Source: Chrysopilus asiliformis
Lineage: Eukaryota > Arthropoda > Insecta > Diptera > Rhagionidae
Direction of reading: 5' to 3'
DNA: 64,000 bases
NCBI GenBank assembly: GCA_964034945.1
Contig: OZ035962.1
Span: 8,383,789-8,447,788, forward strand
The notes under the pieces are model-generated. The model saw nothing but the letters and a program-made list of their open reading frames with translations, made no database searches and was not told the DNA's origin. Positions 36,715 to 50,045 of the stretch are shown here, in pieces. The position numbers and the translations under genes are program-made. Each line of letters starts with the position of its first letter. Position 1 is the first letter of the stretch.

Positions 36715-39307
36715 TCACAGCTTCCTGTTTTCCACCTGCACCAACCCCCAACCCTTATTTACCACATGTGATATGTATGTGGCTAGGTTTTCATCGCTGC
36801 CCGTTAACAGCGACGTCTTAATGACGTTCCAAAGTTTCTGGCCAATAGCGAAATTGCAAAATGGTCCTGCGCTCGTAAAACGGTTTCAGTTCTTCCGTTA
36901 TTCGTTCTGAATTTCCCCAGTTGTGTGAATTTCCCAAAAAGCAATTTTGTTATCAGCTGAATTAACCACACACTACCAGGAAAAGTTCCATGAAAGATTT
37001 AACCATAGTTGTTGCTGAATTCAAAATTTTTGTGGATATTCTGCTAGATTTTTTGCATACCATGTTAAAAATGTGCTATAACTAAATTACGGGGTAAGGT
37101 TTGAGGCTGTAGAACAGAATTGCAAAAGAAAAAAAAACTGCTTAACTTGAAATAAAATAACGTTAAGACCGGATAATCCAAGACAATTACTCATTGCATA
37201 ACATTTGCTGTTTTTTTTTCTACCATCGATCGGCACAAAAAAAATATCCAAGTAAAGATAGAATAGCAATGAATTACTAAGCAGAATTCGTCAGTTCACT
37301 GTTGTTATTTATTTAGTCAGTGTTAGTAACAATTTTTGATGGCCTTATATTGTATCTTTCTGTGGATTTTGGATTTCGATTAGGACTAATTGAAACCAGT
37401 CACGAGTTTTACCGAATTTTCCGTTTTCTTCGCGAAGTAAAGGTTCAGGAGTTTGAAGGAATTCGCGGATGAAAATAGATTGATTTCATTAACGGAAAAG
37501 GGCACAAAATTCACCGATTTGCATTTAGTGTACTTATTTTTCGCAAATAAAAAAATAGTTTAAATCGGGACGTTAATGAAAAAAAAAACGGAAATAAAAC
37601 TGCTTGCAAAAATCCTTTTTAACACAATTGATTGGTATTACTCTCTGTATATTAATTGATTTGTTCATTATGGTTTTATTGGTACAGTGAATATATTTAA
37701 GAATTTAAACCGTATCGTTAGTTAAATTTTTTTTGTGTCTGCACAAGCCCCAAAAACTTTTGAACCCTTTTTGTAATTACCTTCTCCAGAAGAAAACTAG
37801 ATGATGATAGTTTTCCATCAATCCATTTTTTATCTAAATAATTGATTTTAACAATTTTTTCCCATTGGGTGTCAAAGATTTAAAGTGATTTGTGAATTTA
37901 CCAATAAAAATTACAAGAAATCAATATGTATTTTCTTTCTTGTTAGAAAACGTGGAAAATAAAATTAGTTTGCTTCGAATTTGAATACTATTTCGCCCAG
38001 TTGTCAATTTTTATTAGTAGTAGGTAATGTTTACCAATCGATGATCTTGACCATGGATATGCTGAATGAATTTAATTTTTCTTAACGTTTTTTTTATGTT
38101 TTAGTTAAATAATCAATTAAGTAATGCTGAATGTAAATATTATGTGATTTTACGGTTTTGATCTAAAAATAAAACTTGTTTTCAAATGGAAAAAAACATC
38201 ATAAAACAAAAACGAAGCCAAATCTTTTTTTCAGTATCTTAAAATAGCTCGAGGAAAACTCATTTGTTTAAATTCTGGGATTTAAAAAAAACTGAAATTC
38301 GGATATATTGATTCGAGAATTGAAGGGAGACTCTTATTTGTATTTTTAATTTTACTGGATTTTAAAGTGGAAATGTTTTCAAAATTTAAGAAATTTTACC
38401 CAAATTGTCTCATTAATATAAAATTGTTTAGGTTTTTTACAACTTTCACTTAAATGAAAATTCATTTTTGTAGAAAAATTCTGTAGATTTTCGTACTCAA
38501 AAATCTTTTTTATTAATTTTCATCTACACAAGAAGAATGTGAGATGATAATCGATTAAATTTTGAATTTGCATTTTACTTACCAAAAAGCTATTGGCTAG
38601 ACCGGAATTAATCAACTAATTTCAATGCAACTGTTTAATGTTTTTTGTTTTGAATTTTTTCATCAAATTAGGTTACGAACGTAGAATTTTTGAAAACATT
38701 TAATGAAAATAACACTTATTAATCTGCACAAAAGGCTTCTATTTGCGGGACAGATATTTTATTCTCTATTTTAAACATCCATAAAACACTGAGAGTCCTT
38801 TGTGGACGCACTAACGTTTAAAATTCCTTGAAAGTGTCTTAAAGGTGTGTTGATTTAACACAGTATGATATATAACTATAAAAATTTAATTTAAAAGATT
38901 TTTTTGACTTGGGATGTAGGTATGATATGTAAGTATGGTCTGATGCTACAATACATCATTCAATTTAAAATGTTGATTTTATATTTGAATGCGAAACAAG
39001 CAAAATGAAAATCTACTCTATTCATTTAATTCCGTCCTTGAAAACATTAAACTTAAACGAATTGCATTTTCAATTTTCTCAATATTAAGCACGATCGTCA
39101 TGGATGATGGAGATGCAGTTTTCTCCTCACCCTTTCTGGTTGCATATATTATCGATTCATAAAAAGCTTCAATGTAAATTTTGTCAGTTTTGAGTAGAGA
39201 TTTTTAAAATGGAGACACACAGTCTGATAGAATATTATGTAAGCTTTTGGTCTAGATATCATTTAAAGTTTTTTTTCAAGATATTTTCTAATTAGCTTTT
39301 AGGTGCT
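36715..39307. other. Gene-free AT-rich stretch
   Basis: No exon or structured repeat supported. Confidence 0.4.
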
Positions 39308-39915
39308 CAATATACTCTATACGAGAATCATAGAAAAGCATATTAGATATAGTACAATATAACGTTTGTAACCAACGAACCAATCATCGGACACAAAAAT
39401 GAACTACACCAGGGTGTTTGGTATTACAAAAGATTTTGATTTCCGCCTGTCTGCCTGTGTGTAGGTCGCTCTATATTTCCGTCTGTTTGTATGGCTGTCC
39501 GATTCGACACCAGAACTTCAAAAGGATTGAGCTAGAGACTTGAAATAGTTACGTTTCTCTTAAATGGCTAGGCTAAGTTCTTAACTGGGCAAAATCGGAC
39601 CAATCTTTCCCCCGTCCCCTATACAAATTGAATACTTTTTTATCTATTTTCTTGAAAACGGTGAGTCGTATTGAAAAATTTATGAAGATAAAATGTGTAT
39701 AGAATACGATTCTACATAACTCATCCATACATCAAAATCCTATTGGACCACTCCGTCCTCCTCCCCCCATATAAATTGAATACTTTTTTCTTATTTTCTC
39801 GAAAACGGTGTATCGTATCGAAAAATTTATAAAGACAAAATGTGTTTACAATATGGTTTTACATAATTTTTCCATACATCGAAATCCAAACGGGCAACTC
39901 CCTTGGATTTTTTCA
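39308..39915 (+). repeat. Dispersed repeat, family A, longest copy with internal duplication
   Basis: It starts with ACTCTATACGAGAATCATAG, includes GACACAAAAATGAAC and AAAGATTTTGATTTCCGC, and contains two tandem monomers of about 150 bp (each with GAAAACGGTG, ATCGAAAAATTTAT-type and CATACATC(A/G)AAATCC blocks) near 39610-39760 and 39760-39910. Other copies lie at 15001-15480, 28196-28315 and 41636-41945. No protein is encoded. Confidence 0.8.
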
Positions 39916-41635
39916 AATAAAAATTTTGTCTGTCCTCATACACAGTATTTGACGAGTAATCCTTATACACTTACATTTTAAACACGTTTCTCTTTAGAAA
40001 ATTTCCCTGTGTAGTAAAAAAGTTAAAAAAATAATGGATTTTGAAATATTAAAATACAATTTTTCACAATGATAATTAATTTGTTTAAAATGATAATTTT
40101 TTAGCAATGAAATTTTTTTAATTTGAATTTAATTTTTAGCGAAAAACCGCCAAAGTTTACATTAAAAAGACATTAGAAAGATATGTAGTTCATAATTCTT
40201 GAAAATGGTTTTATGTTTTTTTTTCACTCGGTTTTTTTAACGAATCCTTGCTAAATAATGAAGAGATGTTTTTCACACTTTTTTTGAGATTTCTTATCGG
40301 GGTTAATGAAATCTTTAGTCACTTCAATGTCAAGAATTTTAGTTCAGATTCTCAACTCGACTGAAAAAATAAGCTAAGACATTTACAGAAAAATAAATAA
40401 AATCAGAATTAGAGAAACGGATTTCAAGAGTTTCCACTCGCAACATTTTTTTTCAGTTATTATGCGGTATTTTGGCAATGAACCTCAGAACTAAATTTAG
40501 ATGAAGCTGTTTTGCAGAAGTGTAAATAAAATTATCAGCATACAGTTTCGATATTTGTGGTAAAATTTACGTCTCACCGATGAAGATAAAGGTGACGAAA
40601 ATGTGAAACTCTGGTTAGCATTATTTAATTAGATAACTTAAACATATTCTGAAATCTAAACAATAAACAAAATTTGATAATTGTAAATATCTTTCGGATG
40701 TTTGAAGAAATTCATTATATGAGTATCTTTAGGTTCAAGAGATTTTCTTAGAATTTTAACATTTTCCGATTATGTAGTAAGAAATTTTCTGATCATTTTT
40801 TAAACTCGAAAACCCTTTACAAAGTCAGTAATTTCTTTAAAGTCGAAAAGAAATAGAGCGGATCTCCGCAATATTTTTAGCACAAAATTATTAAAATTCT
40901 TTCACGATTTTAAATAAAAATCTAAATTTTTCGTTGTTAAAAAAAATAAATATTACCGATATCCCTTGTTGAATCGACAGCCACTTCTCTGCATTTCAAA
41001 AAAATTTCTTTTTGGTTTCAACCGACTTGGACAATTTCCAAATAAATACTAAAACATCCTTGAGGCTTAAATTCCGACTAAGGGGTAAATTATTTACAAT
41101 TTTAGTAGCTGTAATTAACTATACGAGACACAACACTTTAGTTTAGAGTTGATGAAACAGAAAATAAATTTATTGTTGTTTATTTATTTCAGGTTATTTT
41201 CGTGTTTAAGGACATATCTGTAATCAATTTGTGGTCAGAATATTTCCTAGTCTCGTGACAACTAACCCATTAAATTACCAATTCTTTTTCCAATTTACAC
41301 AAGTCACAAAATACTTTTGCGTTACACGGAAAATGAACAAAAGGACATGTTTTACAGTTTGAACAATTATGGCGAATAACGTTTTGAAACTTTAATTTCA
41401 AAACAGAAATAGTTTGCATGTTTTTGGAATTTTCTTTAATCGATTATCTATCAGCATAATTAAACCAATATTAAATGATAGATTTTCGTGCAACATAAAA
41501 ATTGAGAAAATTTTTAACGAATTACGATAGTTTAATCAATTGTTAGTAGATTTATCGCTAATGCAAATTTCCAAAGCGATTGCTTTAAATTAACCTGTAA
41601 TATAATAATAAACAACGTATAAAACTAAAGATGCT
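39916..41635. other. Gene-free AT-rich stretch
   Basis: No exon, RNA gene or structured repeat supported. Confidence 0.4.
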
Positions 41636-41945
41636 CTCTTTTTATACTTGATATAAAAATCGTATAGAAGAATATTAGATTTAGTTTAACGGTTTTAACG
41701 CATCGAACCAATCGTCAGACACAAAAATGAACCAGACCAGGGTGTTTGGGATGACAAAAGATTTTGATTTCCGCATGTCTGTCCATCTGTCCGTGAACAC
41801 CTTAACTTTCGAAAGGATTGAGCTAGAGACTCGAAATTTGATACAGATAAGTTTTTCGTAAATTTCAAGGTTAAGTTCTGAGCGGGCAAAATCGGACCAT
41901 TTCTTCTCCCTCCCATATACAATTGAAATAACTTTTGCAAGTTTC
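41636..41945 (+). repeat. Dispersed repeat, family A, partial copy
   Basis: Shares with 39308-39915 the blocks GACACAAAAATGAACCAGAC / AACTACACC, CAGGGTGTTTGG and AAAGATTTTGATTTCCGC, followed by CTGTC-rich DNA and CTAGAGACTCGAAAT. Ends before the 150-bp monomers. Confidence 0.8.
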
Positions 41946-44278
41946 ATATTAAAATTGTAATATAATTTTGTCTATTGGTTTCAAAAAAGTGGAGGAGAAA
42001 TATAGAAACAGAGCGTATTTCTAGCATATTGATGGAGAATTATGGAATGGATAAGAAAATCAAAGTAGACCAATTCCTTTTTGAAACCAACTCTTCTGAG
42101 AAATATTTTTTTTAATCTCCGAGACACATTTCGACATCAAATTGTTTTTGATACGTTGAGCTGTTTTCGAGAAATTCACGAAAAAAATTTCCGTGTTTAT
42201 TAACAAATTTCAAGTGTCTAATTCTTGCATAGATGGAACTGTCTCTAAATATTATAATTTTTTTTTAATATGCATAAGGCGAATAGACATAATTAGACAT
42301 GAAGCTTTATAGTGATCACTTCTAAAAACACTCGTAAAATTACAAAGAAGAAGAATAAAACTACCTTCGATTGTCAACCCGTTGACAATAAAACAATACC
42401 AAGTGTTAATACAAAATATCATCGTTGCATTGCATTGTATTTATTTCTAAAACCGCCATTTGAAGCTGATATCATAGAAATTCGAAACACTCAAATATTT
42501 CGCAAAGATCGCATTGATCGAATTGTAACCGTTGATAGATAAAATTTCACAGAGTGTAAAAAAATACAGAGGTATTCCTTTTTCGTCAGTTGTTTTCTTT
42601 ATGGATTTTCAGCATCTTCAAAAGCATCAAGAAGATTTTATTTTTAAAGGTTTTCCACGTTTTATTCTCGAGTGTCTAAATTTATTACAAACGCTTTGCG
42701 TTTGGTCGCTTTTTGTACAAAAAGACGTGAAGATGACGAAAAAAAAAAAACAAAAATAAAGGAGATATTCAGGAATTATCTACATGAAAATGATTAAAGA
42801 AATAGTAAACTGGTCCGTTTTCATGCAACTTGCAGGAGAGATTTGAGGAGATCTCCGAATAGATCAAAAATAGACACTGGGAATTGTGGCAGTTTTCGGG
42901 AGATGGCCGCACTCAGATCTATTTCGAAAAACCATAAAATTTAGACTTTTTGTTTGGATATAGAAGGAATGAAATAAAAGAAAGTTTATTTTAAAACACA
43001 AAAAATGTCAGCGGGTAGAGAATTGTGCAACTTTGTGTTCAAGGGATATTTTTGAACTTCTATGTTTTAAAAACACATTGAGGTTATTGACTTTGGAAAT
43101 TTCGAGAGGTATCTTTGGTTTGACAAAAAAAAATCCACTATATGGTTATAAAACAAATTTTTTTCTTATTTTCATTGAATCAAAATTCTATTAACATGCA
43201 AGATGCGCTGTTTAATGATATTAAAGAAAAATTTTCTTTATCACCGAATTGAAAAGTGGTTTTTTTACATTTAGAATTTGGCTTGGCTCCCAATTCAAGT
43301 TTAGAATTACACAAACGCCTTGTTAAAGTTCGGTCCGTGAAACACACGTTGAATGCAATTCAACTTTAACCCGAAGAATTAGATTTAGGCTAAAATCGAA
43401 CAGAATCACTCTGTGTTTTGTTTATCACGGCTATTGACTTTGTTATAATGTCGATTTTCTAAATAAGTTTTCTTAAAGTGAAAAATAAATGAAGGGCGCC
43501 CTTCTAAAAGTTAGATGATTGATTAGAGCGCGTCTGTTTGTCTATAACACACCGTATTTTTCATACATTTGAAAAAGTTCTATGAAAATTATGTTGTTTC
43601 TTATGTTTAGTTATCTTGATTATATCAATTATTGGATGTTGCAATCAAAGGAAAAAAAATCTTTTGTTTATTGGTGATGAATTTGATTTGTAAAATGATG
43701 AATTTGATATGAGTATGATTTGTAAAGTACTTTTTTTAAAATACCTGGTATTTAGTGGAGTAGGTTTTTTTGCCGTCTTAAATGTTCATTTTTTCCGTTA
43801 AATTCTTACCCACATTTTTTTTTTTAAATTTTTACAAAACGGAGAAAAATTAAATTAATTTTTAAAAAGAAAAAAAAATCATGTCACTTTTGAAAAAAAA
43901 AATCCAAAAACAAAATATATTTAAGTCTTTAAAACTTTATTGAAAAAGCTGAAGACGATAACAAAATTTGAAAATCATAATAAATTCTATAAACTAATAA
44001 TAACTAAATTATTTGATAAATTTCACACTTCTACATTACTTCGCATGTCAGGGCTTAAGTATCTGGTATAAAAAAGTTTGATGCGAAGTAATTCATTGCA
44101 CAAACCAACTTACAAAAAAAAACTAACAATTTCTGATATAACAAAATGAAAAAAGTTTTTTCAACGCATACACAATTCATCGATGAATATTGGAGATAAT
44201 AATTTAGATGCAAAAAATTTTGTGATCGTTTATATTTCGTATTCTAATACTTTTGATTGAAGGAGATTTTCTCTTGAT
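41946..44278. other. AT-rich stretch downstream of the proline-rich gene
   Basis: Could contain the 3'UTR or further 3' exons of the minus-strand gene that ends near 44279. No coding exon recognised. Confidence 0.35.
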
Positions 44279-44987
44279 TTATTCATACCTTCTTGGGGAA
44301 TTGTCCGATTTCCGGACACTGCCCAAATTAGATCCCTCGTTCTCCAGAAAATTGGTGGTCATATCCTTGACTGTATTATTTGCTTGCTTCTGACTAGCAG
44401 CAAAATCGCCATTTTCAAATGCTCGTGGTGAATTGTTGAAATTTGATTTTAGGTTGAAACCATCATTCGTAAGGGATGCACCGTTACTCGAGAAAGGTGG
44501 TGGTGTTGATTTTGGCAATTCCGGAGTTTTTGGGATTTCTGGGGTTTTTGGTTGTGTAACGGGAATTGGGTTAGATTCGGGCAATTTCGGTTCGGGTGAT
44601 TTGGGTTCGGGTAATTTCGGTTCGGGTGATTTGGGTTCCGGTAATTTCGGTGCGGGTGATTTCGGTACAGGGGCTTTTGGCTGAGTCACTGGAGGTAGTA
44701 CTGGTTCTGGTAGCTTTGGAGGCGTTGTCGGCTTTGGTAATTCAGGAATTTCCGGCTTTTTAGGCGGTGTTATAGCTGATGGTGTTATAGGAGCCGGAGG
44801 TGTTTGTGTTGGTATTGGTGTAGGCACTTTTTCAGGAACTTTCGGAATCTCTGGTAGCTTTGGTGAAGGCGGATTTGGCTTCGTGTCTGGTTTGATCACT
44901 TTTGAGTCATCACCTTTAATTGCTTTCGTACCAGCAGGCTTATTGCTTTTAAATATTTCAAAAACCGATGACCATCCGAAATATTTC
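44279..44987 (-). CDS. Unidentified protein, proline-rich tail exon
   Basis: A 709-bp exon. Its acceptor (AAAATAG) precedes 44987 and its first base completes an Arg codon begun in the exon at 50979-51061. It opens with KYFGWSSVFEIFKSNKPAG, followed by about 130 residues rich in Pro, Lys and Glu with short repeats of the type PKLPEPKSPEP, and ends in a polar, Asn/Ser-rich tail (SVRKSDNSPRRYE). The low-complexity tail is likely disordered and cytoplasmic if the preceding segment is a membrane anchor. The stop at 44279 directly follows a possible donor (AGAAG|GTATGA), so a further exon is possible. I do not recognise the family. Confidence 0.72.
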
Positions 44988-47593
44988 CTATTTTGTTTAG
45001 AAATAAAAGAAATAGTAATGAAAAGAAGGAAATTATAAAAAAAATAGTCAAAGAAAGAACTGAAAGTGAAAACAAACTTAAAGCAAGTTGGCTGAAGCAA
45101 TGAATTTTGATTTGGATAAATTTTTATCAAAAATAAAACACAAAACGGACACAAAACAAATATTAAATTAGCAAAAACAATAACAAACAAATACAAAAAC
45201 AAGCGAAATATTTTTAATTGTGGAAAATAGAGTTTTAAGTTGGTTTGGTCTTTTTTCTTGTAATAAGAAACAAATCTCATAATAAATAGATGAAATATTT
45301 ACAATTTCGTTCAGAACACTAAAAGAAATTACATATTGTAGATAATGTGGATGAGACGTTTGATAACAATTCAAGTGATTTGCTTGATGAACTTTAATTG
45401 ATGGCGAAAGAGAATTTGACGCCATCCGGGCTATTTTGAGTATTCTAAATGTGTCTATAAAACCAAGCCTCTTTCTGGATTCAGCTAATATTCATAAAAT
45501 ATAGAAGATGTGCATCACTTGAATCTTCTGCATTACTACTTTAGATTTTAGATGAAACCGAGCTCCCTACGGACGGTCCATTCCATAACCGAAATGCATA
45601 TCTATCTTTATTACTCATGGGTTTTTTTTTGCCTCTCGAGATGAAATCTGGCAATGTTTCAAGTAATTTTATCTATGTTATGTTCATACATGAGTTTTAA
45701 TGAGCAAATTACAATTCACGCGGGATTTTTAAAAGCAAAACTCTGTTGGTTTGGCAGAAACATACACCGGCAAATAGTACGGCCAGCAAAATTTGAAATT
45801 TTGAATCTATTGCCAATGGCAAGCGGTGTTTTCTTGTAGTTTTCAATGCGCAGCACAATAGAAAATTTAGGAATTTCAAATACTATAATTAATTATAAAC
45901 AACGGATTCGATTAAGATTTTTTGTTTTTGCAAATCACATACAATAGAAAGGTGGTTGCGAATATTTAATGAGAGTAATTAATTCAAAACAATTTTTTTC
46001 TATTTCATTTCTAATTTTTAGAAAAAAATCAAGGTAGAAAATAAATTTTTCAATACTAAAACAGTGCGTATATTTATTTTTAATAATTATAGGTAGACAA
46101 GCTTCATTCTTATGTATCCAGCATTTTTTAAGTATTGTAAGATTTAAAAATGATTTTTTATGTGGTTTTCTGGACAGGTGGAAAAAAAACATCGTGAAAT
46201 GTTGGAAAAATCGTTGTAAAACATAAAAAAAAATTGAAATAAACTATTTTGCTATAAATCTTTAATAAAAAAATTTAAGAAAACGATCGAGTTTAAAATA
46301 ACTTTAAAAAGAAGAAAAAATTACAGCGGATCAAGGCCGTTTTCCAAGTAATAACGCTTTATCGTCCTCTGGACTTAGGCTCCGGGGATACTCAATCAAT
46401 ATTGAGCTTTTCACTAGGTACAGAAAACGTTTAATAAACGCCGAGATCTTATGAAACTAAGTACTTAAGTTTACGATATTTAATACTAACGGGCATGGCC
46501 ACATAGAACGTCTCAAATTATACGCTTTCAAACACATTTTCAAGTTGGTGCACAGACTTGTAAACTGGAAAACAATAGACCGCTGCCACAGTAAAGCAAA
46601 TCGAAAGGCTTTTATATCCACAAGAGATTATTTTTTGTTTTGTAAATTTTATTAAAGGAAAAAAAATTACAATTTAGGATTTGAAATGTTTGAATTTATC
46701 TAAAATTAGGCGAAAATCAATTGAACATTTTTTTAAATCATTTCAAAAGTTTTGAAACAGAGAATTGTAACAACTTTTACAAATAGGGATAAAAAGTTAT
46801 TAACATAGTAATAGCAATTTTGATACAATTTTTGTATATTGAACAGCCAGTTAAGTTGTACTGGAAAAATATGAATTGAGGAATGCGTCTTTAAAGAATC
46901 TTATATTAAAAAAAGCGAGAAATTTTTTCAGAAACCGCCTTTAAGAAATGAATTTTTCCCTATAGAAACTAAAAAAAATCAATAAACATTTTATAAACTC
47001 TGTAATGGGAAATACTAAAGGAAAAATTCTCAAAGGATCGAAAAAAGATTAAATTTAGAATTTTTTACAACAGAAAAACTTTGTTTAAAAATGATTGATT
47101 ACAGAAAATTTTATGGTGGTGAAGTCAAAACGAATGAATGTTTCGTAAATTATGATTATTACAATTTTGACCTTTTCGTATGTTCTGAAAGTCAAAGAAG
47201 TGAATTTTATTTTGAAATTCTAGAAAAAGTGGCACCTCTAGCACATATGTTTTTTAATTCGATTTCCCGAAAAGAAAGCAAGAAAATGATATACACGGCT
47301 TCCGCTATACCAGACGTCAAGAAATTTATATAACTTTTTTTTTTGTTTGTTAGAATTTGAAAAAAATATTTTTATTTTATTTATTTTTGCCGCCGGTCCA
47401 CAGTTTTTTTTATGTCAAAGTGTTGGAGACGGCAGGCGGTTCTGAATATTGTGTAGAAGATAATAATTTGCTCATCTGTTTTCGTTTGAGTTAAGTGGAC
47501 AAAATATTCTAAGTGAGCTGAAGATATCCAAGGGAAGATTTTATTTCATTTGCATTGTGTATTGACAAAAAAAATTTTTTTTTAGGATTGCTG

Positions 47594-47695
47594 TTGGCAA
47601 GTTGTCAATTAGCTGTCGTGAGCTGAAGAGGCGGTAGTGCGGTGGATATGCGTTTTCTTGCGATTGTTTCACTTTGCGTCCTGACAACTTGCCAA
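47594..47695. repeat. Inverted repeat in a GC-richer island
   Basis: TTGGCAAGTTGTCA (47594-47607) and its exact inverse TGACAACTTGCCAA (47682-47695) bracket 74 bases. The segment 47400-47700 is richer in GC than its surroundings and lies inside the intron of the proline-rich gene. Nature unknown; it may be a small MITE or a structured RNA. Confidence 0.55.
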
Positions 47696-48326
47696 ACGTT
47701 TTTTTTTTTTTTTTCAAAAACAATGTTTTTGCTTAAGTTTTTTGAGGAATTTCGGTAGAAGTATAGAATCTCAATTTCGAAAATTAATTTTGTTAATTAC
47801 AGGTTAAATGATGTATATTTAACAGATAATCCCAAGTTTTTTAATGACATGTTGAAGATTTATTCGATTATTCACTGAAGGGGATGTTTATTTTTGTGTA
47901 AGGAAATTATGACTTTCCTACATTTTTACAGTAAAAAATGATGTTAATATATCAAAATGGGCTGATATTGATCTCAAATTTAGCATAAATATTTGTCATA
48001 AAACTAAATCCAATATTCAAAAGTGGGATTAAAGGTACGAGGTAATGCGATTCTGATTTTACCATTCATCCTGTGTGTTTCTCTTTCATTAAAAAATTGT
48101 TAAACCGATTGGCCTGAAATTTGGCAGGACTATTCGCCGAAGGCTCAGATCCGACAAAGTCATTACTTTGATATGGAGAAAATCAGTAGCGAAATCATAT
48201 TTTTAAAAAAATGCGAAATCATATTTTTTTAGCTTGGTTGTAGTTGAACGAGGGTATTTAAATTCACAGAGTTAGCTATAAATAGAAGTGATTAGCATAT
48301 ATCAATTAGCTGCAAACTGAAAATAT

Positions 48327-48539
48327 TTAACCCTTAAAGGCTTGGTGGTACACGCGATGTACCACCTTTTTTGTAACAAATACTGCACGGTGGTATCAAA
48401 ATTGTACCACCAATTAAACCGTCTTTCATTGCCGTATGATACTTTAAAATGGCACCACTAAAAAAATCAAAAAAAAATTTTTTTTCGAGTGCCGGAAGGG
48501 TGAAAATATTTGCTATTTTTCTGTGCCTCTAAGGGTTAA
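48327..48539. mobile_element. piggyBac-type MITE 3 (TTAA-flanked)
   Basis: A 213-bp segment between TTAA copies. The TIRs, CCCTTA(A/G)AGGC, match at 10 of 11 bases. The interior has several copies of GGTGGTA / GTACCACC in both orientations, giving a hairpin. No transposase. Confidence 0.78.
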
Positions 48540-49659
48540 TATGTCTGTAATTTTAACTTGTGCTAGACTTAACTATCTTCTTCTCGTATAGATTAAGAAA
48601 CTTTTATGGGTTTATAATATGAATTTATGAAACTCAGACAGCAATCGTATCAACAGTTTTTTTCGCTGTTTTCTTAACTTTCAGGTGCCTGATTTCCCGA
48701 TTTGCCTATACAATTCAAAGTATGAAGTTCATTGCGATATTTATGTGACAAATTGACCCTCGTACTTTTTTAGTGAATCATTCCAAGTCCTATCGACTTA
48801 ATGACGTTTTTCTGCAATTTATTTAAAATGCTTTTTTTCTTATCAGCAAATTTGATTAATTTCTTTCGCACTTATGACATATATGAGCTTTAGAAGTCGT
48901 GACATTTAATTTAGCAGCAATGTTTATCACTCATTCATGTGACCAAATGCAATTAAAGAAGATTTATAGACTTCTGCGAAATTATCTAAAAAGGTTATTG
49001 TTGTTATGTTTATTACAATTATGACGATCTCAAGTATTTCAACATTTTATTTCGATTTTCATGATAACAGGAGGCCGGATCACTTTTATTAATTGTAATA
49101 ACCGAATAAATTATCTTGTTCCACATGTGCAGCAAATTTTTTTCAAATGTTTGCATTTTTTATCAGACCATGGTAGCAAATCTATAAAGAGTGCGTTTCT
49201 CGTATTTTTGTATATTCAGCTGATATTCTTTTTATTAAACGCCCCCGACAACGACCTTCAACGTATAAACAAATTTCGAATTCAAATGATAATCGTATCG
49301 TTAATATACAATTGATATATAAATATTATGTAAATATAATTTTCATCTTTTATAAAACTTTGGAAAATTTTCCATAAATGTTCACGTTTTTTGGCAATAT
49401 TTTCATCAGTTGCAGGTACCCGAGACAACATTGGATTAATTCTATTTAACAGTTAAAATAAATGTAGAGAAAATAGATGTTTAAGAAATGTCTAAGAACG
49501 AGTCGAATTTTTTTAAATAGAAAATTCTGTAGAATTTTAACTACAATTTGAAAAAACGAATAATAAACCCTATTGGTACCAAAATTTGTTTAACGGCGCG
49601 AAGGTCAGTTTTCGGCCGAAGCCGAACTTCTAGCTTCGACCGCAGCAAAAAAATATAAA

Positions 49660-50045
49660 AAAAGATTTTTTCAAATATCTCGAGAACCGTTAAAGATACG
49701 TAAAAATCGTTAAAGGAAAATATGTTGGAAATTTTATATTCATTAAATTTTGTTGTATTCATTTTTCGCCAAATGCGCATAGTTTTCGAGAAATTTTCAA
49801 AAACTGTGTTTTTCAAATAAAAAGTGTGGTTATTTAAAGTTGATAACCCATTTACAAAAAAACTCAAGTCGCGCGCTCAACTCGTTCTCGAGTTATTTAA
49901 GATACGTTAAACGGACAGATCCACGGACATATGCACCGACATTTTTATAATTTTGCCTGAAACGAATTTCGTACTGATTAGAAATTTTCTATCTGCTCCC
50001 GTTCTAAAGTCGGGCTCCATCATGAATTTTCTCTCAATAGCAGAG
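49660..50045 (-). repeat. Dispersed repeat, family B copy 2
   Basis: Read on the minus strand it begins ACTTTCCTCTGCTATTGAGA, continues with GGAGCCCGAC and AGAACGGGAGCAGAT, and includes CTTTAACGGTTCTCGAGATA near 49685. These blocks match the copy at 25369-25760. Confidence 0.75.

Noticed and set aside
36665..36910. 81-aa frame containing a run of Lys
   Set aside because: The Lys run is just the poly(A) tract and the rest has no motif.
44433..44684. Gly-rich plus-strand frame with GSGNFGSGD repeats
   Set aside because: It is the antisense shadow of the proline-rich exon, whose splice borders and phase support the minus strand.
47091..47333. 80-aa plus-strand open frame starting MIDYRKFYGG
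   Set aside because: The composition looks almost protein-like, but it has no recognised motif, no promoter or splice context and lies in an AT-rich intron. Left out as a gene.
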